From Amycolatopsis thermoflava N1165 (GTDB taxonomy: Bacteria; Actinomycetota; Actinomycetes; Mycobacteriales; Pseudonocardiaceae): a DNA stretch of 64,000 nt. The translations under genes and the position numbers were made by a program. The notes beneath the pieces were generated by a model. That model was not told the origin of the DNA. It worked only from the letters and a program-made list of their open reading frames with translations, and did not search any database. Shown one piece after another: positions 10,772 through 21,034 of the stretch (within the stretch, counting starts at the first letter, position 1; the number at the start of each line of letters is the position of its first letter). The stretch spans positions 7,085,909 to 7,149,908 of the forward strand of contig NZ_KI421511.1 in NCBI RefSeq assembly GCF_000473265.1, read 5' to 3'.

Positions 10772-12178
10772 ATGCCCGACCGCCTTTCCGCCCTCGACGC
10801 GTCGTTCCTCTACCTGGAGGACGCGACGACGCCGATGCACGTGGGCGGCGTCGCGGTCTTCGAGCGGCCGCGCGACGGGTTCGACTACGAGCAGCTCCTG
10901 TGCCTGGTCGGTCAGCGCCTCGCGTTCCTGCCGCGCTACCGGCAGCGCGTGCTGAACGTGCCCGGTCACCTCGCCCGCCCGGTGTGGGTGGACGACGTCG
11001 ACTTCGACCTCAACTACCACGTCCGGCGCTCAGCGCTGCCCGGCCCGGGCACCGACGACCAGCTGTACGACCTGGTCGCCCGCCTGATGGCCCGGCCGAT
11101 GGACCACGAGCGCCCGCTGTGGGAGGCCTACTTCATCGAAGGGCTCGCGGGCGACCGGGTCGCGCTGGTCACCAAGACCCACCAGTCCGTCGTGGACGGC
11201 GCCGGCACCGTTGAGCTGGGACAGCTGATCCTGGACACGATGCCGCAGGCCTGTGAGCCGTACGAGGACACCTGGACGCCCCGCCGCCTGCCCAGCCCCG
11301 CCCAGCTGGTGCTCGACGCGGTCAGCGAGGCGGTCCGCCGTCCGGGTGAACTCGTCGAGAACGTGCGTGACGTGGTGAGCGACCTGTCCGCCACGGCGGG
11401 CAAGGTCACCGACGCGGTCGGCGGGGTCGCCGCCGCGGTCCACCGGGTCCTGCAGCCGGCGCCGTCCGGGCCGCTCAACCGGCACGTCTCCGGTGGCCGC
11501 GTGTTCGACGTGGTGCGCACGCGGCTGGAGGACTACCGCAAGATCCGCGCCGAGCACGGCGTCACGGTCAACGACATCGTCCTCGCCGCGATCACCGGAG
11601 CCCTGCGTGAGTGGCTGCTGTCCCGCGGCGAGGGCGTTTCGGAGGCGACCACGGTCCGCGCGCTGGTCCCGCTGGCGGTGCTCGAACCGGACACCGTCGA
11701 GTTCTCCCCGGCCGGGCTGGTCAACAACGAGGTCGAGCCGTACCTGGTGGACCTGCCCGTTGGCGAGCCAAGCCCGGTCCTGCGGCTCCAGCACATCAGC
11801 CACACGCTGCGGGCGCACGCCGACTCGGGCCGTTCGGTGGCCGCCCGCGCGATGCTCAAGGTGGGCGGGTTCGCCCCGGCGACGATGCACGCGCTCGCCG
11901 CCCGTGCGGCGGGCTCGTTCTCCGGGCGCATCTTCAACCTGGTGGTCATCAACTCGCCGGGGCCGCAGGTGCCGCTGTACGCGGGGCAGGCGAGGATGAC
12001 CGAGATGTTCCCGGTGATCCCGCTGGCGCGCAACCAGGCGCTGGCCATCGGGGTCACGTCCTACCACGGTGGCGTCTACTTCGGACTCAACGGCGACCGC
12101 AAGGCGCTGTCCGATGTGGACGTCCTCGCGGGGATGATCGAGGATTCGCTGGAAGAGCTGAAGGGTGCGAGCTGGTGA
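10772..12178 (+). CDS. Wax ester synthase/diacylglycerol acyltransferase homologue with altered active-site motif
   Basis: WS/DGAT-family acyl-CoA-dependent O-acyltransferase (triacylglycerol or wax ester synthesis), 468 aa, starting MPDRLSALDASFLYLED, the usual N-terminus. The canonical motif HHxxxDG reads H-Q-S-V-V-D-G here (in VTKTHQSVVDGAG): the second His, the catalytic base in characterised enzymes, is replaced by Gln. The C-terminal NVVxSxxPGP-like region is present as FNLVVINSPGPQVPLY. It sits where M. tuberculosis has Rv3234c/Rv3233c (tgs3 region). It is either inactive, divergent in chemistry, or uses another base. It overlaps the next gene by 4 bases. Confidence 0.88.
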   Translation: MPDRLSALDASFLYLEDATTPMHVGGVAVFERPRDGFDYEQLLCLVGQRLAFLPRYRQRVLNVPGHLARPVWVDDVDFDLNYHVRRSALPGPGTDDQLYDLVARLMARPMDHERPLWEAYFIEGLAGDRVALVTKTHQSVVDGAGTVELGQLILDTMPQACEPYEDTWTPRRLPSPAQLVLDAVSEAVRRPGELVENVRDVVSDLSATAGKVTDAVGGVAAAVHRVLQPAPSGPLNRHVSGGRVFDVVRTRLEDYRKIRAEHGVTVNDIVLAAITGALREWLLSRGEGVSEATTVRALVPLAVLEPDTVEFSPAGLVNNEVEPYLVDLPVGEPSPVLRLQHISHTLRAHADSGRSVAARAMLKVGGFAPATMHALAARAAGSFSGRIFNLVVINSPGPQVPLYAGQARMTEMFPVIPLARNQALAIGVTSYHGGVYFGLNGDRKALSDVDVLAGMIEDSLEELKGASW

Positions 12179-12675
12179 GGGTCTACCTTCCGGGCACGAT
12201 CGGAATGCTGCGCAGGCTGGTGGCGGACGGCAGGCTGCAGCCGCCCGGCGGGACGGGCTTCGCCCTGACCCCGGCGCTGCGCGAGTCCTACCTCAGCGGG
12301 GACACCGAGGAGCTGGAGTACGTCGCGCTGCTGGACGCCGCTCGCGCGTCGCTGCGGCTGATCGGGGCAGCCGAGGAGGACGCCAAGGAGCTCCCGCGCC
12401 GGGTGGTGATCTCGGTCGACGTCGAGAACGCGACGCCGCGGCCGGACCTGGACGCGCCGGTGGTGAAGCTGTCCGGGCCGATCAGCTACGAGGACGTCGC
12501 GGCCGTGCACGTCGACGCGGAGGAGGCCGAGGAGGCCGTGCGCGCGGCCGCTCAGGTCGTCGACGCCGCGGACCTCGGCGACCCGGACGCGGAGTTCGTC
12601 CTCGGGGAGGCGGAGGACCACGAACTGGCCTGGTACGCGCCTCAGGAGCTGCCGTTCCTCCTCGACCTGCTCTAG
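12175..12675 (+). CDS. DUF6912 family protein
   Basis: Conserved actinobacterial protein of 166 aa without known function, equivalent by position to Rv3231c. The GTG start overlaps the preceding stop (GTGA), indicating an operon with the acyltransferase. It begins MRVYLPGTIGMLRRLV, has a central acidic segment with repeated E-E-A-E, and ends WYAPQELPFLLDLL. It appears soluble, with no transmembrane segment or recognisable catalytic motif. Confidence 0.75.
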   Translation: MRVYLPGTIGMLRRLVADGRLQPPGGTGFALTPALRESYLSGDTEELEYVALLDAARASLRLIGAAEEDAKELPRRVVISVDVENATPRPDLDAPVVKLSGPISYEDVAAVHVDAEEAEEAVRAAAQVVDAADLGDPDAEFVLGEAEDHELAWYAPQELPFLLDLL

Positions 12676-12704
12676 CGTTTACAGCAGCCGTCGAGGAGGT
12701 AGGC

Positions 12705-14329
<1,625 letters not shown>

Positions 14330-14333
<4 letters not shown>

Positions 14334-14689
14334 CCGGCGGGCAGCTCGGCGACCTGGTCGGCAGGCGGGGCGGCGATGTCGACCGGCTCGCCCCAGCCGG
14401 TGTAGCGCATGGTCATCGGGCCCACCTGCGGGTCGCCCGCGGACGTGAGCCCGCTGAAGTCGAACAGCATCTGGGCGGGGAGCTGGTCGGCGTCGAGCCA
14501 CAACTCCATCGGCGCCGTCCGGCCTGCCATCTCCGGCAGCCCGGAGGTCTTCCCCAGGTCGACGGTGATCCAGTAGTGGCTGACCTGCTGCCCGTCCAGC
14601 GTGGTCTGCTCGCTGCGGTCGATGGTGCCGCCCTTGCGGACGTCGTCGAGCACCTGGGCGGGATCGCTCTGGCCGGACTCGCGCATCAT
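14330..14689 (-). pseudogene. 5'-truncated third copy of the lipoprotein family
   Basis: An open frame of 119 codons matching only the C-terminal half of the two lipoproteins upstream (TIDRSEQTTLDGQQVSHYW and a final APPADQVAEL). Homology stops near L-G-A-M-M; the upstream sequence no longer encodes the N-terminal half, signal peptide or lipobox. It could be translated from its internal ATG but would be cytoplasmic and half a domain. Interpreted as a decayed tandem duplicate. Confidence 0.8.
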
Positions 14690-14930
14690 GGCGCCGAGTC
14701 GTTCTTTTCGGCGCCGTCGCGAGCTGAGCCGCTGAGCTGACGCCGTCGGCGATGTGCGCTATCTCCCGTGGCCACCCGGAAGGGGTGAAGCGCAGCTTCC
14801 CGATGGTGGGGAGGCACCGCGGTCCTCCTCGGGCAGGACCGAAATCGAACCGCTCGACGCGCTGGGCTCCGTCGGATCACCTCTGCCGGGTGAACTACCG
14901 GACATATGTCGCGAAGGGACACTCGCGTTA

Positions 14931-14969
14931 CCGAAAACGGCGCGGTCCCGGCGAACCGAGACCGCGCCG
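14931..14969 (-). terminator. Terminator of the lipoprotein gene
   Basis: Perfect 10-bp stem CGGCGCGGTC / GACCGCGCCG with a 12-base loop. On the reverse strand it is followed by TTTTCGG, 13 bases beyond the lipoprotein stop at 14982. Confidence 0.75.
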
Positions 14970-14981
14970 CAACAACGAGTG

Positions 14982-15806
14982 TCAGCCGCCGATCTTGAGC
15001 TCGCCCACCTGGTCGGCGGGCGGGGCGGTGACGTCGACCGGGGCGCCCCAGTCGCTGTACTTCATCGTGATCTTCGCCTGCTGCGCCTCGGCCGGCGCGC
15101 CCACGGCCTGCATCACCGGGCCGAGGTCCTGCGTGATCTGCACCGGCAGCTGGTCGCTGTTCAGCCACAGCTCCATCGGGTAGGTCACGTTCATCGACTT
15201 CAGCTGCTCCAGCGTCTCCGCGGGCAGGCCGGACGAGGCCAGCTCGTCGGACGCCTTGGCCACGTCGATCGTGACCCAGTAGTGGCTGACCTGCTGCCCG
15301 TCGAGCGTGGTCTGCTCGCTGCGGGTGATCGTGCCTGCCTTTTCGATCTGCTCCAGCGTCTTCGACGGGTCGTTCGACTCGGCTTGCTCGAGGCTCGCGC
15401 CCAGCGTCTTCGCGGCCTCGCTGCCCTCCGGGAACGTCGCCCACGGCTTGCCGCCGGTCGCGGCCTGCGCCTGCTCCGGCAGCTTGAGGTAGAGGACCTT
15501 GTCGACGATGCGCATCTCCTGGCTCTGCCCGGCGACGGTCATCGTCATGGCGATCGCGCTGTCGGCGCCGTTGAAACGGCCCTCGCCGGAGCCGGTCATC
15601 TGCTGCCCGGCGATCGAGCCGGAGATGCTGAACTTCGCCGACTGCACCTGACCGGTCTTCGCCGACGCCGCCCGGACGAGCTCCTGCGCGTTGCCGAACA
15701 GCGCCGGCCCCGCGGTCCCGCCGCTGGAGCCGGACTCCCCGCCACCACACGCGGTGAGCCCGAGCACCAGCGCCAGGATCCCGGACGCGAGAGCGGTTTT
15801 CTTCAT
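14982..15806 (-). CDS. LppX/LprG-like (LolA-fold) lipoprotein, copy 2
   Basis: Secreted lipoprotein of 274 aa, one of three tandem paralogues. The start MKKTALASGILALVL is used because AAGGGGA lies at correct spacing; the lipobox is LTACGGG. The mature domain resembles the LppX/LprF/LprG beta-sheet family that carries lipid in a hydrophobic pocket in mycobacteria (similarity judged by pattern only). It keeps family landmarks TITRSEQTTLDGQQ and APPADQVGEL. A hairpin with GCCACCCG/CGGGTGGC arms (15831-15850) lies just upstream. Confidence 0.75.
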   Translation of the reverse strand: MKKTALASGILALVLGLTACGGGESGSSGGTAGPALFGNAQELVRAASAKTGQVQSAKFSISGSIAGQQMTGSGEGRFNGADSAIAMTMTVAGQSQEMRIVDKVLYLKLPEQAQAATGGKPWATFPEGSEAAKTLGASLEQAESNDPSKTLEQIEKAGTITRSEQTTLDGQQVSHYWVTIDVAKASDELASSGLPAETLEQLKSMNVTYPMELWLNSDQLPVQITQDLGPVMQAVGAPAEAQQAKITMKYSDWGAPVDVTAPPADQVGELKIGG

Positions 15807-15891
15807 GTGGAACATTCCCCTTTGGTCGGGGCCACCCGTCTTCGGGTGGCTAACGGGGATATGTCCCAAGAGGACTCCGGCGTTACTTCCG

Positions 15892-16719
15892 TCAGCTCGC
15901 GGTCTTCAGCTCGCCGACCTGATCGGCGGGCGGGGCCGCGACGTCGACCGGCGCGCCCCAGTCGCGGTACTTCATCGTCATCGTGGCGTTCTGCGAACCG
16001 GCCGGCGCGCCTGCCGCCTGCATCACCTGCGTCAGGTCCTGTGTCACCTGCACGGGCAGCTGGTCGGAGTCGAGCCAGATCTCGACCGGGATGACGGCGC
16101 CGGAGTTCTTCAGCTTGTCCAGCACCTCCGGCGGCAGTTCGCCGGTGTTGAGCGTGCCGGTGGCCTTCGCCACGTCCAGGTTGACCCAGTAGTGGCTCAC
16201 CGGCTGCCCGTCGAGCGTGGTCTGCTCGCTGCGGGTGATCGTGCCGGCCTGCTGGATCTGCTCCAAGATCTGCGTCGGGTCGCCCTGGGCGGCCTGGTCC
16301 ATGCTCGCGCCGATGGCCTTGCCGACCTCGCTGTCCTCCGGGACCTTCGCCCACGGCTTGCCGCCCTCGACCACCTGCGCCGCTTGTTCCGGCGGCAGCT
16401 TCAGGTACAAGACCCTGTCCACGACCCGCATCTCCTGGCTCTGCCCGGCGACGGTCATGGTCATGCTCATCGCGGGCGAGGGCCCGGTGAAGCGACCTTC
16501 GCCGTTGGCGTCCAGGGTCTCGCCGGCCACCGAGCCGGTGATCGTGAACTTCGCCGTCTGCGCCTGGCTGGTCTTGCCGGACGAGGCCAGCACCAGCTCT
16601 TGTGCGTTGCCGAACAGGGTGGGCGCCTCGCCCGCCTGCCCGGAGTCGGCGGTCGAACCACAGGCGGTGGTGCCGGCGACCAGCGCCAGCGCACCCGCCA
16701 GGAGAGCGATTTTGTGCAT
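15892..16719 (-). CDS. LppX/LprG-like (LolA-fold) lipoprotein, copy 1
   Basis: 275-aa lipoprotein closely related to the next gene downstream. Signal peptide MHKIALLAGALALVAG, with acceptor Cys in GTTACGS (a slightly atypical lipobox). Shared blocks along the whole length (LFGNAQELV, MTMTVAGQSQEMR, TITRSEQTTLDGQPVSHYW, DWGAPVDVAAPPADQ) show recent tandem duplication. The presumed role is lipid or hydrophobe binding at the outer face of the membrane (inference). Same strand as rsgA upstream, 71 bases apart. Confidence 0.75.
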   Translation of the reverse strand: MHKIALLAGALALVAGTTACGSTADSGQAGEAPTLFGNAQELVLASSGKTSQAQTAKFTITGSVAGETLDANGEGRFTGPSPAMSMTMTVAGQSQEMRVVDRVLYLKLPPEQAAQVVEGGKPWAKVPEDSEVGKAIGASMDQAAQGDPTQILEQIQQAGTITRSEQTTLDGQPVSHYWVNLDVAKATGTLNTGELPPEVLDKLKNSGAVIPVEIWLDSDQLPVQVTQDLTQVMQAAGAPAGSQNATMTMKYRDWGAPVDVAAPPADQVGELKTAS

Positions 16720-16790
16720 GACAAGAATCCCTCAGTCGAATGTCCCCCATGTGGGTTGTCACCGACTGGGATGGGCAAAACGGGCGAAGA

Positions 16791-17780
16791 TCAAACCTCC
16801 ATGCCCGCCCGCGACGCGAGCAGGCGGCGCAGCGATGGCAGGCGGCGCTTGTCCTCGACCTCGTCGAGCATGCAGTCCGGGTCCTCCGGCGGTCCGAGGT
16901 GCCCGCACCCCGGCGGACACTCCTCGGCGGCCTCGGCGAACTCGTCGAAGGAGGCCACGATGTCGTTCGCGGTCACGTGCGCCAGGCCGAACGACCGCAC
17001 ACCGGGCGTGTCGATCACCCAGCCGCCGTCGGGCAGCGGCAGCGCGACGGCCGCGACGGAGGTGTGCCGCCCCTTGCCGACCGCGCTGACCTCGCCGGTG
17101 GCCAGCTCGGCGTCCGGCACCAGCCGGTTCACCAGTGTCGACTTGCCGACCCCGGAGTGGCCGACGAGCGCGGACACCCGGCCGCGCACGGTTTCGGCCA
17201 GCGGCAGCGAATCCTCGTCGAAGCGGGTCACCACCGCGGGCACGTCCAGCTCGGCATAGCGGGACAGCAGCTCGTCCGGGCTCGCCAGGTCGGCCTTCGT
17301 CAGGCACAGGACCGGCTGCAGCCCACCGGCGTAGCAGGCCACCAGGCAGCGGTCGATGAACCCGGGCCGCGGCGGCGGATCGGCCAGCGCGGTGACGATG
17401 AGCAGCTGCTCGGCGTTGGCGACGACCACCCGCTCGAACGGGTCCGTGTCGTCGGCCGTGCGGCGCAGCAGGCTGGTGCGCTCGTCGACCCGGACGATGC
17501 GGGCGAGCGTGCCCGGCTCGCCGCTGGTGTCGCCGACCAGGCCGACCTGATCGCCCACGACGACCGGGGTCCGGCCGAGCTCACGCGCGCGCATGGCGGT
17601 GACCAGGCGGCCGGGGTCGCTGTCGATCGCGCAGGTCCAACGGCCGCGGTCGACCGCGATCACCATCGCCTGGGTGGCGTCGGAGTGGGTCGGCCTGCGC
17701 TTGCTGCGTGGGCGCGAACCCTTTCCCGGGCGCACGCGGACATCGCTTTCGTCCAGATCGCGCCAGTCCCTGCGTGCCAA
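16791..17780 (-). CDS. rsgA: Ribosome small-subunit GTPase RsgA
   Basis: Circularly permuted GTPase for late 30S maturation, 329 aa. The TTG start giving MARRDWRDLDESDVR is chosen because GGAAGGAGG precedes it; a longer ATG frame to 17849 lacks such a site. Order of motifs is permuted as expected: OB fold, G4 (CLTKADL), G1 P-loop GHSGVGKSTLVNRL, then G3 DTPGVRSFGL. The C-terminal zinc-binding stretch ECPPGCGHLG...DC is present. The N-terminal basic segment RPGKGSRPRSKRRP likely binds rRNA. Confidence 0.94.
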   Translation of the reverse strand: MARRDWRDLDESDVRVRPGKGSRPRSKRRPTHSDATQAMVIAVDRGRWTCAIDSDPGRLVTAMRARELGRTPVVVGDQVGLVGDTSGEPGTLARIVRVDERTSLLRRTADDTDPFERVVVANAEQLLIVTALADPPPRPGFIDRCLVACYAGGLQPVLCLTKADLASPDELLSRYAELDVPAVVTRFDEDSLPLAETVRGRVSALVGHSGVGKSTLVNRLVPDAELATGEVSAVGKGRHTSVAAVALPLPDGGWVIDTPGVRSFGLAHVTANDIVASFDEFAEAAEECPPGCGHLGPPEDPDCMLDEVEDKRRLPSLRRLLASRAGMEV

Positions 17781-17888
17781 GCCCCGAGCCTCCTTCCGAG
17801 CACAGATGATCCCCCATCCCGCTCGCCAGTGGTGCGCCACCCGTGTCACGATGGGTTATCCGCAGCCGGTCCGAAGGAGTTGGGCGAG

Positions 17889-18659
17889 ATGTGCGGCCGC
17901 TACGCGGCGAAGAAGAACCCGGCCGATCTGGCCCAGGAGTTCGACGCCGTGGACGAGACCGACGGCAAGGCGCGCGAGGCCGACTACAACGTCGCGCCGA
18001 CCAAGAACGTGGTCACCGTGGTGCAGCGGCACCCGCGGGACGCCGACGGGCAGGTCCTGGAGGACGAGCCAGCCGTGCGCAGCCTGCGGGTCATGCGCTG
18101 GGGGCTGGTTCCGTTCTGGGCCAAGGACGTGTCCGTCGGCAACCGGATGATCAACACCCGCGCCGAGACGGCGGCCGAGAAGCCGGCCTTCAAGAAGTCG
18201 CTCGCGCAGCGGCGCTGCCTGGTGCCCGCCGACGGCTGGTATGAGTGGCGGCGCACGGGAAAGCAGAAGGAACCGTTCTACATGACCCGGCCGGACGGCC
18301 ACTCGCTGTCCTTCGCCGGGATCTGGGACACCTGGCGCGACCCGAAGGACCCGGACGCCCCGCAGCTGATCACCTTTTCCATCATCACGACCGACGCGGC
18401 CGGGCGGCTGACCGACGTGCACGACCGGATGCCGCTGGTCATCCACGAGCGGAACTGGGCGGACTGGCTCGACCCGGACCGCACCGAGGTCGGCGAGCTG
18501 CTGGCGCCGCCGATGGACCTGATGGAGACCATCGAGCTGCGGCCGGTGTCCGACCGGGTCGGCAACGTGCGCAACAACGGCCCGGAGCTGATCGAGCGGG
18601 TCGAGCCGGCCACCGACCTGGACGCCGCCGAAGCCCTGTTCGACCTGCCGAACCCATGA
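17889..18659 (+). CDS. SOS response-associated peptidase (SRAP/YedK/HMCES family)
   Basis: Forms a thiazolidine cross-link with abasic sites in single-stranded DNA, shielding them during replication. 256 aa. The Met is followed directly by the catalytic Cys2 (MCGRYAA); other conserved positions are INTRAET (Asn/Arg), the DGWYEW segment and the His in HDRMP. The ribosome binding site AAGGAG precedes the ATG. Equivalent to Rv3226c. It overlaps the next gene by 4 bases (ATGA). Confidence 0.92.
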   Translation: MCGRYAAKKNPADLAQEFDAVDETDGKAREADYNVAPTKNVVTVVQRHPRDADGQVLEDEPAVRSLRVMRWGLVPFWAKDVSVGNRMINTRAETAAEKPAFKKSLAQRRCLVPADGWYEWRRTGKQKEPFYMTRPDGHSLSFAGIWDTWRDPKDPDAPQLITFSIITTDAAGRLTDVHDRMPLVIHERNWADWLDPDRTEVGELLAPPMDLMETIELRPVSDRVGNVRNNGPELIERVEPATDLDAAEALFDLPNP

Positions 18660-19264
18660 CCCGGATCGAGATCCCGACACCGCACGGCCCGGCCATGGCG
18701 GAGCTGCATTGCGCGCCCGACGGCGAGGCGGTGCTGATGCTCGGCCACGGCGCCGGCGGCGGGATCGAGGCGAAGGACCTGGTCGCGGCCACGCGCGCGG
18801 GACAGGCGGCCGGGGTGCACGTCGCGCTGGTCGAGCAGCCCTACCGGGTGGCAGGCCGCCGGGCACCCGCGCCTGCGAAGCAGCTGGACACGGCGTGGCT
18901 CGCGGTGGCCGAGGAGCTGTGCGACCGCTTCGACGACCTGCCGATGGTGTTCGGCGGCCGCTCGTCGGGGGCGCGGGTGGCGTGCCGGACCGCGGCGGCC
19001 GGGCAGGCGGTGGCGGTGCTGTGCCTGGCGTTCCCGGAGCACCCGCCGGGCAGGCCGGAGAAGAGCAGGCAGGCCGAGCTGGACGCCGTGGAGGTCCCGA
19101 CGCTGGTCGTGCAGGGCGAGACCGACCCGTTCGGCTGCCCGAAGCCGGGGCCGCACCACGAGGTCGTCGTGGTGCGCGGGACGCACGCGCTGGACGCCGA
19201 CCTGGAAGCGGTGTACCGCACGGTGCACGAGTGGCTCGCGAAGGTGCTGCGGCCACTGACGTAG
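18656..19264 (+). CDS. Alpha/beta hydrolase-like protein (KANL3/Tex30-type)
   Basis: 202-aa alpha/beta-fold protein. The oxyanion region is LMLGHGAGGGIEAKDL. The nucleophile elbow GGRSSGARVA has the G-x-S-x-G pattern, the later Asp is in VQGETDPFG and the His in VRGTHALDADL, so a Ser-Asp-His triad is plausible. Substrate unknown. Translationally coupled to the SRAP gene. Just after its stop the ybaK-derived tandem repeats begin. Confidence 0.78.
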   Translation: MTRIEIPTPHGPAMAELHCAPDGEAVLMLGHGAGGGIEAKDLVAATRAGQAAGVHVALVEQPYRVAGRRAPAPAKQLDTAWLAVAEELCDRFDDLPMVFGGRSSGARVACRTAAAGQAVAVLCLAFPEHPPGRPEKSRQAELDAVEVPTLVVQGETDPFGCPKPGPHHEVVVVRGTHALDADLEAVYRTVHEWLAKVLRPLT

Positions 19265-19762
19265 GCGGCAGGCGTCGGCTGGGCGGCGTCGCGCCCGAGG
19301 CACGGTGCTCGCCGCGGCGCCGGTCAGCGCGATGGTGGCTGGGTGCCGCCAGCCGGGTCAGGCGCGGATGGGTGCCACGGTGGCGGAGGTCAGTTGCACC
19401 AGGTCGGCGGGCGCCAGTTCTACCTCCAGGCCGCGGCGGCAGGCGTTGGCTGGGCGGCGTTGCGCCCGAGGCACGCTGCCTGTGTCGGCGCGATGGTGGC
19501 CGGGTGCTACCCGTCGGGTCAGGCGCGGATGGGTGCCACGGTGGCGGAGGTCAGTTGCACCAGGTCGGCGGGCGCCAGTTCTACCTCCAGGCCGCGGCGG
19601 CAGGCGTTGGCTGGGCGGCGTCGCGCCCGAGGCACGCTGCCCGTGTCGGCGCGATGGTGGCCGGGTGCTACCCGTCGGGTCAGGCGCGGATGGGTGCCAC
19701 GGTGGCGGAGGTCAGTTGCACCAGGTCGGCGGGCGCCAGTTCTACCTCCAGGCCGCGGCGGC
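19265..19762. repeat. Tandem triplication of the ybaK-type gene 3' end
   Basis: The stop codon and last ~80 bases of the reverse-strand gene (starting TCAGGCGCGGATGGG) occur at 19358, 19519 and 19680, spaced exactly 161 bp. They are separated by a conserved ~80-bp spacer beginning CAGGCGTTGGCTGGGCGG. Copies two and three are almost identical, copy one is slightly diverged. Only the third is joined to the real gene body. The 161-bp period is not a multiple of three. The array fills the 415-bp convergent gap. Confidence 0.92.
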
Positions 19763-20156
19763 CTGCCGAGCAGTAGATCGTCTCGAACTTCTCCGCCGTC
19801 TCGTCGATCACCACGGGCAGCCGCGAGCGCTGGCCCAGCGGCGAGATGCCGCCGAGGACGTAACCGGTCGCGCGCTGGGCGGCGGCCGCGTCCGCCATCT
19901 TCGCCCGCTTGCCGCCGACCGCCGCGGCCAGCGCCTTCAGGTCCAGCTGTCCGGTGACCGGCACCACGCCCACCGTCAGCTTTCCGTCCACATCGGCCAC
20001 CAGCGTCTTGAACACGCGGTCCGGTTCGAGCCCAAGCACCTCGGCCGCTTCCAGGCCGTAGGACTCGTGCTTCGGATCGTGGTCGTAGGCGTGCAGCTTG
20101 TGTGCGACTTTCTGCTTCGCGAGCAGGGCGGTCGCCGGCGTTCCCTTCCCGGCCAT
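19680..20156 (-). CDS. ybaK: YbaK/EbsC-type aminoacyl-tRNA deacylase
   Basis: Trans-editing domain that hydrolyses mischarged Cys- or Ala-tRNA(Pro); 158 aa. The start MAGKGTPATALLAKQKV is the usual family beginning; a longer frame to 20246 exists but runs into the SigR promoter of the divergent gene. Landmarks: VFKTLVADVDGKL (the Lys typical of YbaK), KRAKMADAAAAQ, and GYVLGGISPLG with the GxxxPxG loop. Its C-terminus (LAPADLVQLTSATVAPIRA) is coded by the sequence triplicated downstream. Confidence 0.9.
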   Translation of the reverse strand: MAGKGTPATALLAKQKVAHKLHAYDHDPKHESYGLEAAEVLGLEPDRVFKTLVADVDGKLTVGVVPVTGQLDLKALAAAVGGKRAKMADAAAAQRATGYVLGGISPLGQRSRLPVVIDETAEKFETIYCSAGRRGLEVELAPADLVQLTSATVAPIRA

Positions 20157-20201
20157 GGGGTGCACGTTAGCCGGGAGGCGCAAGTCCTTTTCCCGCGGCG
20201 G

Positions 20202-20227
20202 GGAATGTGCCCGGATCGTGCGGTGTT
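20202..20227 (+). promoter_or_regulatory. SigR-dependent autoregulatory promoter
   Basis: GGAAT, 18 bases, GTT, preceded by GG, a full match to the SigR/SigH consensus GGGAAT-N18-GTT. It lies about 172 bases before the sigR start and between sigR and the divergent ybaK. Autoregulation of sigR/sigH from such a promoter is established in Streptomyces and Mycobacterium. Confidence 0.85.
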
Positions 20228-20398
20228 GACAGGGACGTGCCGTCAAAGCTTGCTGATCGACGAGCCCGTGTGCAGGCCGTCACCCGGCCGGCCGGTGTAC
20301 CCGGCCCGGCCAAGCCCGTCCGCGTATCCTCGAAGCTGTCGTATGCGCACCCGGCCACGGGTGTGGACCGCTTCGACGCGGATGGGAAAGGGAACGGT

Positions 20399-21034
20399 TT
20401 GCCGAGCACGCAGAACTCCGCGGTGCCCGAATCCGGCTCCGAGCAGGAGCCGGTCGAAGAGCGCGCCGAGCGCTTCGAGCGCGACGCGATGCCGCTGCTG
20501 GACCAGCTGTACTCGGCCGCTCTGCGCATGACGAGGAACCCGGCGGACGCCGAGGACCTCGTGCAGGAGACCTACCTCAAGGCCTACGGCGCGTTCGCCT
20601 CCTTCAAGGAGGGCACGAACCTCAAGGCCTGGATGTACCGCATCCTCACCAACACCTACATCAACGGGTACCGGAAGCGTCAGCGTCAGCCGGTGCAGCA
20701 GCCGACCGAGGAGATCACCGACTGGCAGATCGCCCAGGCGGAGAGCCACACCTCGAGCGGTCTGCGGTCGGCCGAGGTCGAGGCGATGGACCGGCTGCCC
20801 GACAGCGACGTCAAGGACGCGCTGCAGCAGCTGCCGGAGGAGTTCCGGCTCGCCGTGTACCTCGCCGACGTCGAGGGCTTCGCCTACAAGGAAATCGCCG
20901 AGATCATGGACACGCCGATCGGGACCGTGATGTCCCGCCTGCACCGTGGCCGCGCCCAGCTGCGCAACCTGCTCGCCGACGTCGCGCGCGAGCGCGGCTT
21001 CATCCGCGGCGCCAAGCAGGAGGTAGCGCGATGA
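20399..21034 (+). CDS. sigR: Thiol-stress ECF sigma factor SigR (SigH)
   Basis: ECF sigma factor controlling the disulphide/thiol and heat stress regulon (thioredoxins, mycothiol genes, proteases), 211 aa. The TTG at 20399 after GGAAAGGGAA gives MPSTQNSAVPESGS, like SigH; longer in-frame starts reach into the promoter. Region 2 is FERDAMPLLDQLYSAALRMT and NPADAEDLVQETYLKAY. Region 4 includes FAYKEIAEIMDTPIGTVMSR, nearly identical to M. tuberculosis SigH. It overlaps rsrA by 4 bases. Confidence 0.95.
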   Translation: MPSTQNSAVPESGSEQEPVEERAERFERDAMPLLDQLYSAALRMTRNPADAEDLVQETYLKAYGAFASFKEGTNLKAWMYRILTNTYINGYRKRQRQPVQQPTEEITDWQIAQAESHTSSGLRSAEVEAMDRLPDSDVKDALQQLPEEFRLAVYLADVEGFAYKEIAEIMDTPIGTVMSRLHRGRAQLRNLLADVARERGFIRGAKQEVAR

